Positions 8,176-16,814 of a stretch of 64,000 bases of DNA are shown here, in pieces. The notes beneath the pieces are model-generated. The model worked only from the letters and a program-made list of their open reading frames with translations. It ran no database searches and was not told where the DNA came from. Made by a program: the position numbers and the translations under genes. Within the stretch, counting starts at the first letter, position 1; each line of letters begins with the position of its first letter. The stretch is from the NCBI GenBank assembly GCA_036013055.1, contig DASCQM010000012.1, forward strand, positions 186,001 through 250,000, given 5' to 3'. Source of the DNA: SHYR01 sp036013055. GTDB taxonomy: Bacteria; Chloroflexota; Dehalococcoidia; UBA2979.

Positions 8176-9057
8176 CCCTTCCTCAAGTGGGCTGGTGGCA
8201 AGACCCAGATGCTCGACGTGCTCGTCGCGCGTCAGCCGCAGACGCCCGCGGATGGCCGTGCGACGTACTTCGAGCCGTTCCTCGGGGGTGGCGCGCTCTT
8301 CTTTGGCCTGCAGCGCCCCGGAACCGCGATCCTCAGCGACCTCAACCCGGTGCTGATCGAGACGTTCGAGGTCGTCCGCGACCACGTCGATGACCTCGCC
8401 GGCAAGCTTGGCGCGCTCCAGGAGCGCTATCTCGCCTTCGACGATGAGCAGCGCGCCGAGCTGTACTACGCGGTGCGCGCGGAGCGGCCAGAGGAGCCGC
8501 TGGACATCGCGGCGCGCATGATCTTCCTGAACAAGACTTGCTACAACGGCCTCTACCGCGTGAACCGTAAAGGCGAGTTCAACGTGCCGCACGGCCGCTA
8601 CAAGAACCCACGCATCCAGGATTGTGAGACGTTGCTCGCCGCCTCGAAGGCGCTGGAGTCCGCGACGTTGCAGCAGGCCGACTTTGAGCAGGCGTGCGAG
8701 TCAGCACAGGCGGGCGACTTCGTCTACTTCGATCCGCCGTTCCACCCGCTCTCGGAGACGTCCAGCTTCACGTCGTACACGGCGGACGACTTTGGTCGTG
8801 AGGATCAGGTGCGGCTGAAGGAACTCTGCGACCGGCTCTCAGAGCGCGGCGTCCATGTGATGATTTCGAACTCGCCGCATGAGTTCATCAAGGGGCTTTA
8901 CCAGGGCAGCCGCCACTTCGTCGACTACCGGCTTGAGGAATTGCCCGCGCGTCGCATGATCAACTCACGCGGTGACCGGCGCGTCGGCATCACAGAGCTG
9001 GTGATCACGAACTACGAGGTGACGGAGCGCGCCTCAGAGGACGAAGTAGAGACGTAG
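8158..9057 (+). CDS. DNA adenine methyltransferase, D12 class (Dam/DpnM family)
   Basis: 299 aa. N6-adenine methyltransferase: the AdoMet motif FLKWAGGKTQ is at residues 8-17, followed by EPFLGGGALFFGL, SDLNPVLIETF and FLNKTCYNGLYRVNRKGEFN, and the catalytic motif IV is DPPF at 192-195 (Phe in place of the usual Tyr). The order is that of the alpha class. No Shine-Dalgarno is visible because a 17-bp tandem repeat abuts the ATG. The 3' end overlaps by 24 bases a convergent PD-(D/E)XK nuclease gene, suggesting a restriction-modification pair. The recognition sequence cannot be inferred. Confidence 0.9.
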   Translation: MTAAARPFLKWAGGKTQMLDVLVARQPQTPADGRATYFEPFLGGGALFFGLQRPGTAILSDLNPVLIETFEVVRDHVDDLAGKLGALQERYLAFDDEQRAELYYAVRAERPEEPLDIAARMIFLNKTCYNGLYRVNRKGEFNVPHGRYKNPRIQDCETLLAASKALESATLQQADFEQACESAQAGDFVYFDPPFHPLSETSSFTSYTADDFGREDQVRLKELCDRLSERGVHVMISNSPHEFIKGLYQGSRHFVDYRLEELPARRMINSRGDRRVGITELVITNYEVTERASEDEVET

Positions 9058-9453
9058 CCACGTCTCCAGGTCGGCCAGCTCCACGGCCTTCCCGCTCGCC
9101 ATCAGAAACGCGCGCATGTTGTCGCTGAAGCCGGGGCCGGTGAAGCAGACGACGCCATCGATCGGCCACGCCGCGATGTCTTCGATCGTGGCCGGGATCT
9201 TCTCCTCGGCGGTGCCGGGCTTGCCCTGGTACTTGCACTCGATGCCCAGCGATCGCCGCTGCTCGCGGTCGGTCAGTACGAGGTCGATGCGCCGACGAGC
9301 GCCCCAGATGCGCCGGCCGACGTAGAGCTGCTGTCGTACCTCGAGGCCGAGCGACTCGCTCAGCTCGGCGCAGGCCTGCTCGAGTTCGCGGCCGCTCGAC
9401 GGCTCCAGCAACGAGCCCTGCACGGCATCTTCTTTAGCCTTGTGCGGGCTCAC
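9034..9453 (-). CDS. PD-(D/E)XK family nuclease, probable restriction endonuclease
   Basis: 139 aa from a GTG start. The core is RRIDLVLTDREQ followed by GIECKYQ: Asp57, Glu72 and Lys74 form a D-x14-E-x-K active site, preceded by YVGRRIWGARR. The C-terminal region (KIPATIEDIAAWPIDGVV, then ETWLRLYF) matches my memory of a small nuclease family often found beside adenine methylases. The GTG overlaps the stop of the Ldh2-type gene as GTGA, implying coupled translation; GTG 9423 is an alternative start. The end overlaps the convergent methyltransferase by 24 bases. Confidence 0.78.
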   Translation of the reverse strand: MSPHKAKEDAVQGSLLEPSSGRELEQACAELSESLGLEVRQQLYVGRRIWGARRRIDLVLTDREQRRSLGIECKYQGKPGTAEEKIPATIEDIAAWPIDGVVCFTGPGFSDNMRAFLMASGKAVELADLETWLRLYFVL

Positions 9454-10505
9454 AGCGTGGGCGCGACGACTTCGACGGAGGCCGCAGCCTCCACGAGCTG
9501 CTCCCACGTCGCGTCGTCGAGCGGCACGCCGTCCGCCTCGCGCGCGGCCTGCGTGCGTCGCTCCGGCTCGCCCGCGACGAGCACCTCGTCCACGCCGTCC
9601 TGATAGGGCGGGCGCTTCACCCAGTCGACGAGCACTCCGAACGAGGAGGTGAGCGCCTCGACCCCGCCGAACTGCTCCGGGTCGAGCGCCATCACGAAGA
9701 TGCCGTTGCCGCCGCGCTCCGGGTCGGGGCGGCTGGTGCCGGCGGGGGAGAGCGCCCCGGCGAGTAGTTCGACGACCATCGAGAGGCCGAAGCCCTTGTG
9801 TCCGGCGGCACCGCCCAGCGGCAGGATCACACCCGGCGGCGGGCCGTAGAGCCCTTCGGGATTCGTCGTCGGCTTGCCGTCGGCGTCGAGCAGCCAGCCG
9901 TCGGGCACGGCCGCGCCCTTGTTGCGGGCGACGCGCATCTTGCCCTCGGCGGCCACGGAGGTCGCCATGTCGAGCACGAACGGCGGTGAGCCGTCCGATG
10001 TGGGGAAGGCGTACGCGATCGGGTTCGTCGAGAGCCGGCGCTCGCTGCCGCCGAAGGGCGCGACGAGGTGGCCGCCGCCGTGGTTGTTCACCGTCGCCAT
10101 GCCGATCATCGATGCGGCGGCCGCCTGCTCCGCGTACGCACCGACGCGGCCGACGTGGTTCGACTGGTGCGCGACCACGATGCCGACGCCGGACTGCTGA
10201 GCCTTCATGACGGCCATCGCCATCGCCTCGCGGGCGACGATCTGGCCGAAGTTCCAGCCGCCGTCGATCAGCGCCGTGGTCTGAGATTCCTTTTCGATTG
10301 TGATCGCAGCGCCCGGGACCGTGAGGCCGTCCTTCACGGCCTGCAGGTACCAGATCACGCGCACCACGCCGTGCGAGTCGTGCCCCTTCAGATTCGCCTC
10401 GACGAGGTGCTCGGCGACTGCCTCGGCGTCGGCCTGCGACACGTCGGCGGCTACGAACGTCGCGGCGACGAAGTCGCGCAGGGCCTGTGGGGTGATCGTT
10501 GGCAT
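9450..10505 (-). CDS. Malate/L-lactate dehydrogenase family (Ldh2/YiaK) oxidoreductase
   Basis: 351 aa, a normal length for this NAD(P)-dependent 2-hydroxyacid/2-oxoacid oxidoreductase family, unrelated in fold to ordinary malate dehydrogenase. Family blocks are GHDSHGV (41-47), NHVGRVGAYAE (116-126, with His117), VNNHGGGHLVAPFGG and ATSVAAEGKM. It follows the HpcH-type aldolase by two bases, so the two probably act in one pathway that makes and reduces or oxidises a 2-oxoacid. The substrate is not determinable. Confidence 0.85.
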   Translation of the reverse strand: MPTITPQALRDFVAATFVAADVSQADAEAVAEHLVEANLKGHDSHGVVRVIWYLQAVKDGLTVPGAAITIEKESQTTALIDGGWNFGQIVAREAMAMAVMKAQQSGVGIVVAHQSNHVGRVGAYAEQAAAASMIGMATVNNHGGGHLVAPFGGSERRLSTNPIAYAFPTSDGSPPFVLDMATSVAAEGKMRVARNKGAAVPDGWLLDADGKPTTNPEGLYGPPPGVILPLGGAAGHKGFGLSMVVELLAGALSPAGTSRPDPERGGNGIFVMALDPEQFGGVEALTSSFGVLVDWVKRPPYQDGVDEVLVAGEPERRTQAAREADGVPLDDATWEQLVEAAASVEVVAPTL

Positions 10506-10507
10506 CG

Positions 10508-11299
10508 CTAGGCCCCGGGGTCGATCGCGGTCGCGCCGGTTTGCTCGCGCACGTCGCGCAGATCGGAGGCCACGCGCTGCGCCAGGAACCCGCGGTCGCC
10601 ACCCAGCGTGACCATCTGGAAGCCCATCTTCAGCCAGCGCGCGCTGTACTCCACGCTGCCGGTGTGGATGCCGGGCGCGACGTTGTGCTTCCTCGCCGCC
10701 TCGTAGATGCGCTCCACCGTCGCCACGTGCTCCGCGTTGCTGTTGTCGCCAGTCGGCTCCATCCCGATCGCGTAGGCGAGGTCGGAGGGTCCGATGTATG
10801 CCGCATCGACGCCCGGTGTCGACATGATCTCGTCCAGATTCTCCAGCGCCTCGGCGGTCTCGATCATCACGATGCAGGCGATCTCGTCGTTCGCGTCGCG
10901 CTGGTAGTCGCTGCCTGCGTACATCGTCGCGCGTGCCGGGCCGGAAGAGCGGCCGCCCTGCGGCGGGTAGCGGCAGGCCCAGACGGCGCGTTCGGCCTCC
11001 TCGCGGTTGTTCACGAGCGGCACGACGATCCCGTACGCACCGGCATCGAGGTACTTCATGATCATCATCGGATCATTCCAGCCGACGCGGACGAAGGGGA
11101 TCGTCTCCGTCGTCGAGATCGCCTGCAACATGTGCACGGCATCGGGGTAGTCGATCAGGCCGTGCTGCGTGTCGACGCAGAGCCAGTCGAAGTCCTGATG
11201 CGCCATCGTCTCGGCGGCGAACGACGAGTTGATTGAGAGCCAGGCGCCGACGGTCTGGCCGCCGTCCCGCCATGCTCGCAGCACGTGATTTGGCCTCAT
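10508..11299 (-). CDS. HpcH/HpaI family aldolase
   Basis: 263 aa. A class II (metal-dependent) pyruvate aldolase of the 4-hydroxy-2-oxoheptanedioate/2-dehydro-3-deoxyglucarate type. Features are WLCVDTQHGLID (39-50), RVGWNDP (71-77), the metal-binding Glu147 in MIETAEAL and Asp173 in IGPSDLAYAIG. It normally cleaves or joins a 4-hydroxy-2-oxoacid to pyruvate plus an aldehyde. It is followed at once by the Ldh2-type dehydrogenase and preceded on the same strand by a D-2-hydroxyacid dehydrogenase, suggesting a short catabolic operon. Confidence 0.88.
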   Translation of the reverse strand: MRPNHVLRAWRDGGQTVGAWLSINSSFAAETMAHQDFDWLCVDTQHGLIDYPDAVHMLQAISTTETIPFVRVGWNDPMMIMKYLDAGAYGIVVPLVNNREEAERAVWACRYPPQGGRSSGPARATMYAGSDYQRDANDEIACIVMIETAEALENLDEIMSTPGVDAAYIGPSDLAYAIGMEPTGDNSNAEHVATVERIYEAARKHNVAPGIHTGSVEYSARWLKMGFQMVTLGGDRGFLAQRVASDLRDVREQTGATAIDPGA

Positions 11300-11361
11300 G
11301 GTTCGCTCCTCTGCGTTCGCGTCTGGGTCTCTTGGCGCGTGGCTAAGTTGGCGCGTCGATG

Positions 11362-12387
11362 TTAGCGGGCGGGCAGTGGGGCGCGGGGCGTCACGCCCGG
11401 GTTCGCAACGGTCGCGACGGCGTCCGGCCAGCGATCGTTCATCAGCTCGGCGACGGTGTCTCCGATGCGCTGCTTCATCGTGTCGAAGGCGTAGTCCGAG
11501 AACGAGGCGGAGTGCGGGGCAAGGGTCACGTTGTCCATCGTCGTCAGCGGCGACTCCTGAGGCAGTGGCTCCTGCTCGAAGACATCGAGGCCCGCACCGG
11601 CGATCTCGCCGGCTTCGAGGGCCGCAACGAGCGCAGCCTCATCGACGACCGGGCCGCGCGAGGTGTTGATCAGATACGCTGAGGACTTCATCGTCGCGAA
11701 CTGTTCGCTGCTCATCAGGTGCTGCGTGTCCGGCGTCAGCGGCGTGTGCAACGAGACGTAGTCGGAGCGTCGCAGCAGTGCATCGAGGGTCGCAACGCGC
11801 TCGACGCCGAGCGGGCCGAAGGCGTCATCGGAGGCGTACGGGTCGAACGCGATCACGTCGAGCCCCAGCGCCTGCGCCCGCGGCGCGAACGCCTGCGCGA
11901 TGTTGCCGAACGCGACGAGCCCAAGCGTCTGACCGTGGATCGATTGCATTGGCGAGAGCGGCCCGGGACGCCAGCGCCCATCGCGCACGGCGCGGTCTAG
12001 GGCGGTGAGCTTCTTCGCGCTCGCGAGCAGCATCATCGTCGCGTGGTTCGCGACCTCCGGCTGACAGAAGTCCGGGTAGTGCGCGACCACGATGCCGTGG
12101 TCTGTGGCGGCGGGAATGTCGAGCGTGTCCAGGCCAACGCCGTAGCGGATCAGCAGCTTGCAGCGAGGCATCCCCTCGACCACGGCGCGCGTGATCGGTG
12201 CTGCGCCGACCAGCACCGCGTCAGCCTCGCGCAGGTTCTCGATCAGTTCGCCCTCGCTCGATGAGCGGGTGAGCGTGAGCGTCGCGCCCGCCGCCTCGAT
12301 CGTTTCGCGTTCGATATCGAAGACGCCCGCCTCCGCGGCGTCGGCGTGTACGACTGAGAATGGCTGAGCAGAGGTGTCAGAGGTCAT
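11362..12387 (-). CDS. D-2-hydroxyacid dehydrogenase (phosphoglycerate dehydrogenase-like)
   Basis: 341 aa. NAD-dependent oxidation or reduction of a D-2-hydroxyacid. Family blocks include LLIRYGVGLDTLDIPAA, the nucleotide-binding GLVAFGNIAQAFA (the usual third Gly is Ala), VSLHTPLTPDTQHLM, INTSRGPVVDEAALVAAL and the catalytic His in LAPHSAS. It resembles the C-terminal-binding-protein-like branch. Starts at 12423, 12396 and 12387 are all possible and none has a good ribosome site; 12387 gives the shortest leader. It is separated from the aldolase gene by 62 bases and may share its operon. Confidence 0.85.
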   Translation of the reverse strand: MTSDTSAQPFSVVHADAAEAGVFDIERETIEAAGATLTLTRSSSEGELIENLREADAVLVGAAPITRAVVEGMPRCKLLIRYGVGLDTLDIPAATDHGIVVAHYPDFCQPEVANHATMMLLASAKKLTALDRAVRDGRWRPGPLSPMQSIHGQTLGLVAFGNIAQAFAPRAQALGLDVIAFDPYASDDAFGPLGVERVATLDALLRRSDYVSLHTPLTPDTQHLMSSEQFATMKSSAYLINTSRGPVVDEAALVAALEAGEIAGAGLDVFEQEPLPQESPLTTMDNVTLAPHSASFSDYAFDTMKQRIGDTVAELMNDRWPDAVATVANPGVTPRAPLPAR

Positions 12388-12497
12388 GGCCGGCAGCATC
12401 GGCCGCGCGGTCGGGCATGTCAACGCGGCCAGCCGCAGGCTCGCGCGGATCGCGGTTCCGACGTAATCTGCCGTCCTCCCCCGACGGAGTGAGCTTC

Positions 12498-13025
12498 GTG
12501 AGCTACTACGACATCATCGAATCGCCGCTCGGCCCGGTCTTCATCGGCGCGTCCGATGCTGGCATCCACCGGCTCGACTTCATCGACGCGAAGCTCGACC
12601 GCGATCGCGTGTCGCGCATCGCGGCGCTCGAAGCGGAGTCGGGCGAGTCAGCGGTGCAGGACGCAGGCGCGCTCGCCGCTGCCTCGGCGCAGCTCTGCGA
12701 ATACTTCGACGGCAAACGCACCGCGTTCGACCTGACGTTGGCCGCGCGCGGTACCGACTTCCAGCGTCGCGTCTGGCGGGCGCTGCTCGATGTGCCGTAC
12801 GGCGAGACCGCCTCGTACGGTGAAATCGCGGAGGCGGTGGGCAAGCCCACGGCCTCGCGGGCGGTCGGTGCGGCCAACGGATGCAACCCGATCTCGGTGA
12901 TCGTGCCCTGTCACCGCATCGTCGGTTCGAAGGGCGCGCTGACCGGGTACGGCGGCGGGATCGAGCGCAAGAAGTGGCTGCTCAATCTCGAAGCGCAGGC
13001 GCTGCGCCCCGCCCACGTCGCTTGA
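12498..13025 (+). CDS. ogt: Methylated-DNA-protein-cysteine methyltransferase (MGMT)
   Basis: 175 aa. Suicide repair protein that takes the alkyl group from O6-alkylguanine. The acceptor is Cys138 in VIVPCHRIVG; the DNA-binding helix-turn-helix region (YGETASYGEIAEAVGKPTASRAVG) and the C-terminal GALTGYGGGIERK are intact. The N-terminal Ogt-type domain is present but no Ada regulatory domain. GTG 12498 is chosen because GGAG lies eight bases upstream; GTG 12489 would overlap it. Confidence 0.93.
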   Translation: MSYYDIIESPLGPVFIGASDAGIHRLDFIDAKLDRDRVSRIAALEAESGESAVQDAGALAAASAQLCEYFDGKRTAFDLTLAARGTDFQRRVWRALLDVPYGETASYGEIAEAVGKPTASRAVGAANGCNPISVIVPCHRIVGSKGALTGYGGGIERKKWLLNLEAQALRPAHVA

Positions 13026-13135
13026 CCGTCGCCTGATCGACGGCGCGCCGGTTCGCTTGCGCTTCTGACGCCCGGCAGCGGACTATCCGTCCGCCGAATT
13101 GAGAATTGCTGTAGTGAGAGACGCGGAGGTGACGG

Positions 13136-13924
13136 ATGTCACTCGATGGGAAAGTTGCGCTGGTCGCAGGCGCGAGCCGTGGCATCGGCGCCGACATTGC
13201 GAAATACCTCGGACAGGCTGGCGCGAAGGTCGGCGTCGCCGCGAGGACCGAGGAGCAGAAGGACAAGCGGCTGCCGGGCACGATTCACTCGGTGGCGCAG
13301 GAGATCACTGATGCCGGCGGTGACGCCGTCGCGGTCGTGCTCAACCTGCGCGACCCGGAGAGCATCAACGGCGCGGTCCAGAAGATGATCGACGAGTGGG
13401 GTCGCATCGACATCCTCGTCAACAACGCGGCGATCTTCGTTCCCGGCGAGATCGACACCGTGCAGGACCGGCACATCGATCTCAGCTTCACGATCAACCT
13501 CGTCGCGCCGATCCAGACGATCAAGGCGGCGATCCCGCACATGAAGGCGAACGGTGGTGGCCACATCGTCAACATCTCGTCGCGGGGCGCGATCTTCCCC
13601 GGCCCGGGACCGTACGACATGTCGAAGCGACCGGGTGGCGACATCTTCTACGGCGGCCAGAAGGCCGCGATCGAGCGCTTCTCGCAGGGCCAGGCGTGGC
13701 AGCTTCAGGACGACAAGATCGCGATGAACGTGCTCTCGCCTGAGGGCCGCATCAAAACGCCGGGCAACCTCTTCGCGGGGAACGACCCGGACAACCCGAC
13801 GCTTGAGTTCGAGAGCGCCGACGCCATGGGCAAGGCGACGGTCTGGATCTGCGAGCAGGAGCCGCAGCAGTTCACCGGCAATATCCTCTACGACCAGGCG
13901 GTCTGCGACGAGAACGGGCTGTAG
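13136..13924 (+). CDS. SDR family oxidoreductase
   Basis: 262 aa. NAD(P)-dependent short-chain dehydrogenase with GASRGIG at 12-18, LVNNAAI at 94-100 and Ser148/149 of the catalytic set. Two Tyr-x3-Lys motifs occur: Y160DMSK164, at the usual distance from the serine, and Y172GGQK176, followed by the usual KAAIERF context. The second probably aligns with the family and implies a 12-residue insertion. GGAGG lies six bases before the ATG. Nine bases downstream is a VOC protein on the same strand. Substrate unknown. Confidence 0.85.
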   Translation: MSLDGKVALVAGASRGIGADIAKYLGQAGAKVGVAARTEEQKDKRLPGTIHSVAQEITDAGGDAVAVVLNLRDPESINGAVQKMIDEWGRIDILVNNAAIFVPGEIDTVQDRHIDLSFTINLVAPIQTIKAAIPHMKANGGGHIVNISSRGAIFPGPGPYDMSKRPGGDIFYGGQKAAIERFSQGQAWQLQDDKIAMNVLSPEGRIKTPGNLFAGNDPDNPTLEFESADAMGKATVWICEQEPQQFTGNILYDQAVCDENGL

Positions 13925-13932
13925 GGCTCCCG

Positions 13933-14319
13933 ATGCTGAAACGACTCGACAACGTCGGCGTCGCGGTGACCGACATCCCGCGCGCTTATGAGTTCTACAC
14001 GACCGTGCTCGGCATGGAGGCCGCGCCGCTTGCTGAAGGTGCGGGCGGCTTCTCGCCGAGCCTCGGCGATGTCGCGCTCTACGTATTCAAGACGGAAGCC
14101 ACGGGCGACGTCGGTCGCGACGCGGCGATGTCGGACAACCCGGTGGGCATCGACCATCTCGCGTTTGAGGTCGACGACTACGAGGGGGCGCGGAGCGAAC
14201 TGGAGTCGCGCGGAGTCACGTTTGTCCATGACTCCGTTGGTGACCCCGGTGGATTCCGGTATCGCGGCTTCCAGGATCCCGACGGGAACATGATCTACGT
14301 GATCCACAAGGGCGGGTGA
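13933..14319 (+). CDS. VOC (glyoxalase/epimerase) superfamily protein
   Basis: 128 aa with the paired beta-alpha-beta-beta-beta modules of the vicinal oxygen chelate fold. The second module shows GIDHLAFEVDDYEGA and the C-terminal strand RGFQDPDGNMIYVIH. The first metal position (Asn7 in DNVGVAV, usually His) is altered. It could act as a methylmalonyl-CoA epimerase-like or dioxygenase-like enzyme; the sequence does not decide. It is in an apparent operon with the SDR and ends before a strong hairpin. Confidence 0.8.
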   Translation: MLKRLDNVGVAVTDIPRAYEFYTTVLGMEAAPLAEGAGGFSPSLGDVALYVFKTEATGDVGRDAAMSDNPVGIDHLAFEVDDYEGARSELESRGVTFVHDSVGDPGGFRYRGFQDPDGNMIYVIHKGG

Positions 14320-14340
14320 ACCGCGTCCGCATTCTGTTTC

Positions 14341-14378
14341 ACGAGGAAGGGGCGGCCAGATGGCCGCCCCTTCCTCGT
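14341..14378. terminator. Strong terminator hairpin
   Basis: A perfect 17-bp stem (left arm 14341-14357, right arm 14362-14378) with a 4-base AGAT loop, 21 bases after the VOC gene. There is no clear T tract. Confidence 0.8.
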
Positions 14379-14461
14379 TGTCGCTGGTGACACGAGATAC
14401 GCGATGTTTCACGAGGGCGCTGATTCGGCTACGATGCGCGCGCGGATTGGGGAAAACCAAC

Positions 14462-15388
14462 ATGGGACACCTGGACGGGAAAGTAGCAATCGTGACCGGC
14501 GGCGGTCGCGGCATCGGCCGTGGCATCGCGCTGCTGATGGGTAAAGAGGGCGCGAAGGTCGTGGTCAACGACTTCGGCGGCTCTGTCGACGGTCAGGGCA
14601 CCGACGAATCACCGGCAGATGAGGTCGTGAAGGAGATCAAGGCAGGCGGTGGTGAAGCGCAGGCGAACCACGCCGACGTCGCAGACCACCGTCAGGCCGA
14701 GGGCCTCGTGCGGCAGGCGATCGACGAGTACGGCAAGCTCGACATCCTCGTCAACGTGGCGGGCATCCTGCGCGAGCGGATGATCTTCAACATGACCGAG
14801 GACGAGTGGGACGCGGTGATTCGCGTGCACCTCAAGGGCACGTACAACACGACGCACTTCGCCTCGATCCACTGGCGTCAGACGCGTGACGGCGGGCGGC
14901 TGATCAACTTCAGCTCCGGCGCCGGCATCAACGGCTCGGCGGGACAGCCGAACTACGCGGCGGCGAAGGCCGGTCTGATCGGCTTCTCGAAGTCGTGCGC
15001 GAACGCGCTGGCACGCTACGGCGTGACCTCGAACGCGATCGCTCCCGGAGCGGCAACGCGCATGACCGACCGCGGTCTGGCGAACGCTGCGGCAACTCGA
15101 GACGGCGACGCGCCGAGCGAGAGCGCCGAGATGGGTGAGCGGGATCCGGGCAACGTTGCACCGGTCGTCGTCTACCTCGCCTCCGATGCGGGTGCGAACG
15201 TCTCCAGCCGCGTCGTTGGTGCGAGTGGGTACCAGATCACGCTCTACAGCGACATTGTTGAGGAGCGTCAGATCTTCTCGGATGGTCCGTGGGACCTCGA
15301 CTCGCTCTTCGAGCGGGCGCCGGAGACGATCTTCAAGGGCCTCGTGCCGCCGAGCGGTGATCGACCGGCGGGTGCGGCGAACGCCTAG
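14462..15388 (+). CDS. SDR family oxidoreductase, HSD17B4/MFE-2-like
   Basis: 308 aa. GGGRGIGRGIA near residues 13-23, then NDFGGSVDGQGTDESPADEV, a segment characteristic of the (3R)-hydroxyacyl-CoA dehydrogenase domain of multifunctional enzyme 2. NVAGI, the catalytic Ser in NFSSGAG and Tyr/Lys in PNYAAAKAG are intact. It probably oxidises a 3-hydroxyacyl-CoA; paralogues at 55938-56900 and 56914-57852 belong to the same group. The ATG at 14462 has GGGGA eight bases upstream; the earlier open frame overlaps the terminator. Confidence 0.87.
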   Translation: MGHLDGKVAIVTGGGRGIGRGIALLMGKEGAKVVVNDFGGSVDGQGTDESPADEVVKEIKAGGGEAQANHADVADHRQAEGLVRQAIDEYGKLDILVNVAGILRERMIFNMTEDEWDAVIRVHLKGTYNTTHFASIHWRQTRDGGRLINFSSGAGINGSAGQPNYAAAKAGLIGFSKSCANALARYGVTSNAIAPGAATRMTDRGLANAAATRDGDAPSESAEMGERDPGNVAPVVVYLASDAGANVSSRVVGASGYQITLYSDIVEERQIFSDGPWDLDSLFERAPETIFKGLVPPSGDRPAGAANA

Positions 15389-15418
15389 CGATCGACGTCC
15401 ACAAGCGGCGATTGAGCG

Positions 15419-15451
15419 AGAGAGACCCCGCCGGCCCGGCGGGGTCTCTCT
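15419..15451. terminator. Terminator hairpin
   Basis: A 15-bp stem (15419-15433 with 15437-15451) and a 3-base loop, 30 bases after the SDR stop. GC-rich, no T tract. Confidence 0.75.
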
Positions 15452-15533
15452 GCGTCTGGCGCAGGCAGAGCCTGATGCAGGTGCGTGCTAGCCTGAGCCA
15501 TTCGCAAGCCAGGGCCACCGGGGAGGGGAGAGC

Positions 15534-16793
15534 ATGGAACGGCGCGTGATCGTCTCGGCGTCGCTCGCGCATGCGACGACCCACGGCCTCGAATTGACCT
15601 TCGCCGCGCTGCTGCTACGCATCGGCCTCGAATTCGGTGCGGATCTTGCCGTGATGGGCCTGATCGTGAACGTCGGGACGTTCACCTTCGGCGCGACGGC
15701 GCTGCCCTCCGGATATCTCACCGACCGCTACGGGCCGCGCGCCGTGATGGCCGTCGGCACTGCCGCTGCCGCTGGGTTCGCGCTACTCGTCGCGCTCTCG
15801 CCCACGCTGCCGGTGCTCGCGGTCACGCTCTCGCTGCTTGGTGCGGCGCTGGGGCTCTACCACCCGGCGGGCACATCGATGGTTTCGACGGTGCAGCGGC
15901 GTCGCGGGCTGGCCTTCGCGGTGCACGGCATCGCGGGCAACCTCGGCGTGGCGCTGGCGCCGGCGATCGGCACCGTGATCGCGATCGTCTTCGGCTGGCG
16001 CGAGGCGTACCTCGTCTATGCCGCGTTCGCCGCTGTCGTGTCGCTCACCGTCTGGCGCATCGCGCCGACGCGCGCCGAGTCGGAGGCCGCCAGCGCGGCC
16101 GGGGCCGTCGCGCCTGCCGCCGCAGCCGAGAGCGGGCTGCCGCGCACCGCGCCGCCAGCCGAACGTCGATGGACGACGCGACCGCTGCTCTTCGTCTTCA
16201 TCGTCTCCATCGGCATGGGCTTCATCTACCGCGGCGCGCTGACGTTCCTTGTCGCCCACCTGCAGGAGAACATCGGCTTCACGATCTTCGGCTGGACGCC
16301 GGAGGCTGTCGCGGGAGCGATGGCGACGATCGTGCTGCTCGCGGCAGTGCCGGGGCAGATCATGGGCGGCGTGCTCAGCGATCGCATCCCCGTCGAACGC
16401 GCGGCGCTCCCGATCATGGCGGTGAACCCGCTGATGTTGGCGCTGATGGCATCGACGACGGGGCTCGTGCTGATCCTCGTCTCGATCGGCTTCGTCGTCA
16501 CCAACTTCTCGCAGCAGCCGATACTCAACGGCTTGATCGCCGACTACGCACCGGACCGCGCGGCCGGTCGCGCCTTCGGCGTCTCGTTCTTCATGACGTT
16601 CGGTCTCGGCTCGTTCGCCGGCACGATCGCGGGCGCGGTCGCGGAGAACGCGGGCACAGGCCCGATGTTCACCATGCTCGCCGTTGTCGGGGTTGCCCTG
16701 CTCGCTGCGATGCTCGTCGTGGCCGCCGACGCCGAACGACGGCGTCGCGAGATCATCGCCGCGCGGACTGGGAGCGTGGCAGCCGGCAGCTAG
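15534..16793 (+). CDS. Major facilitator superfamily transporter
   Basis: 419 aa, with about 12 hydrophobic segments and a hydrophilic central loop (about residues 180-215, Ala/Glu-rich). The loop between segments 2 and 3 has GYLTDRYGPRAVM, the MFS motif A type. GGGGAGGGGAGAGC precedes the ATG. Predicted inner-membrane secondary carrier; no neighbour suggests the substrate. Confidence 0.85.
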   Translation: MERRVIVSASLAHATTHGLELTFAALLLRIGLEFGADLAVMGLIVNVGTFTFGATALPSGYLTDRYGPRAVMAVGTAAAAGFALLVALSPTLPVLAVTLSLLGAALGLYHPAGTSMVSTVQRRRGLAFAVHGIAGNLGVALAPAIGTVIAIVFGWREAYLVYAAFAAVVSLTVWRIAPTRAESEAASAAGAVAPAAAAESGLPRTAPPAERRWTTRPLLFVFIVSIGMGFIYRGALTFLVAHLQENIGFTIFGWTPEAVAGAMATIVLLAAVPGQIMGGVLSDRIPVERAALPIMAVNPLMLALMASTTGLVLILVSIGFVVTNFSQQPILNGLIADYAPDRAAGRAFGVSFFMTFGLGSFAGTIAGAVAENAGTGPMFTMLAVVGVALLAAMLVVAADAERRRREIIAARTGSVAAGS

Positions 16794-16814
16794 CCCGCCG
16801 GTGGCGAGTCGCCG

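Noticed and set aside
9034..10602. One 522-residue protein joining an Arg-rich region to the nuclease
   Set aside because: The first two thirds are an out-of-frame reading of the Ldh2-type gene; the nuclease begins at GTG 9453.
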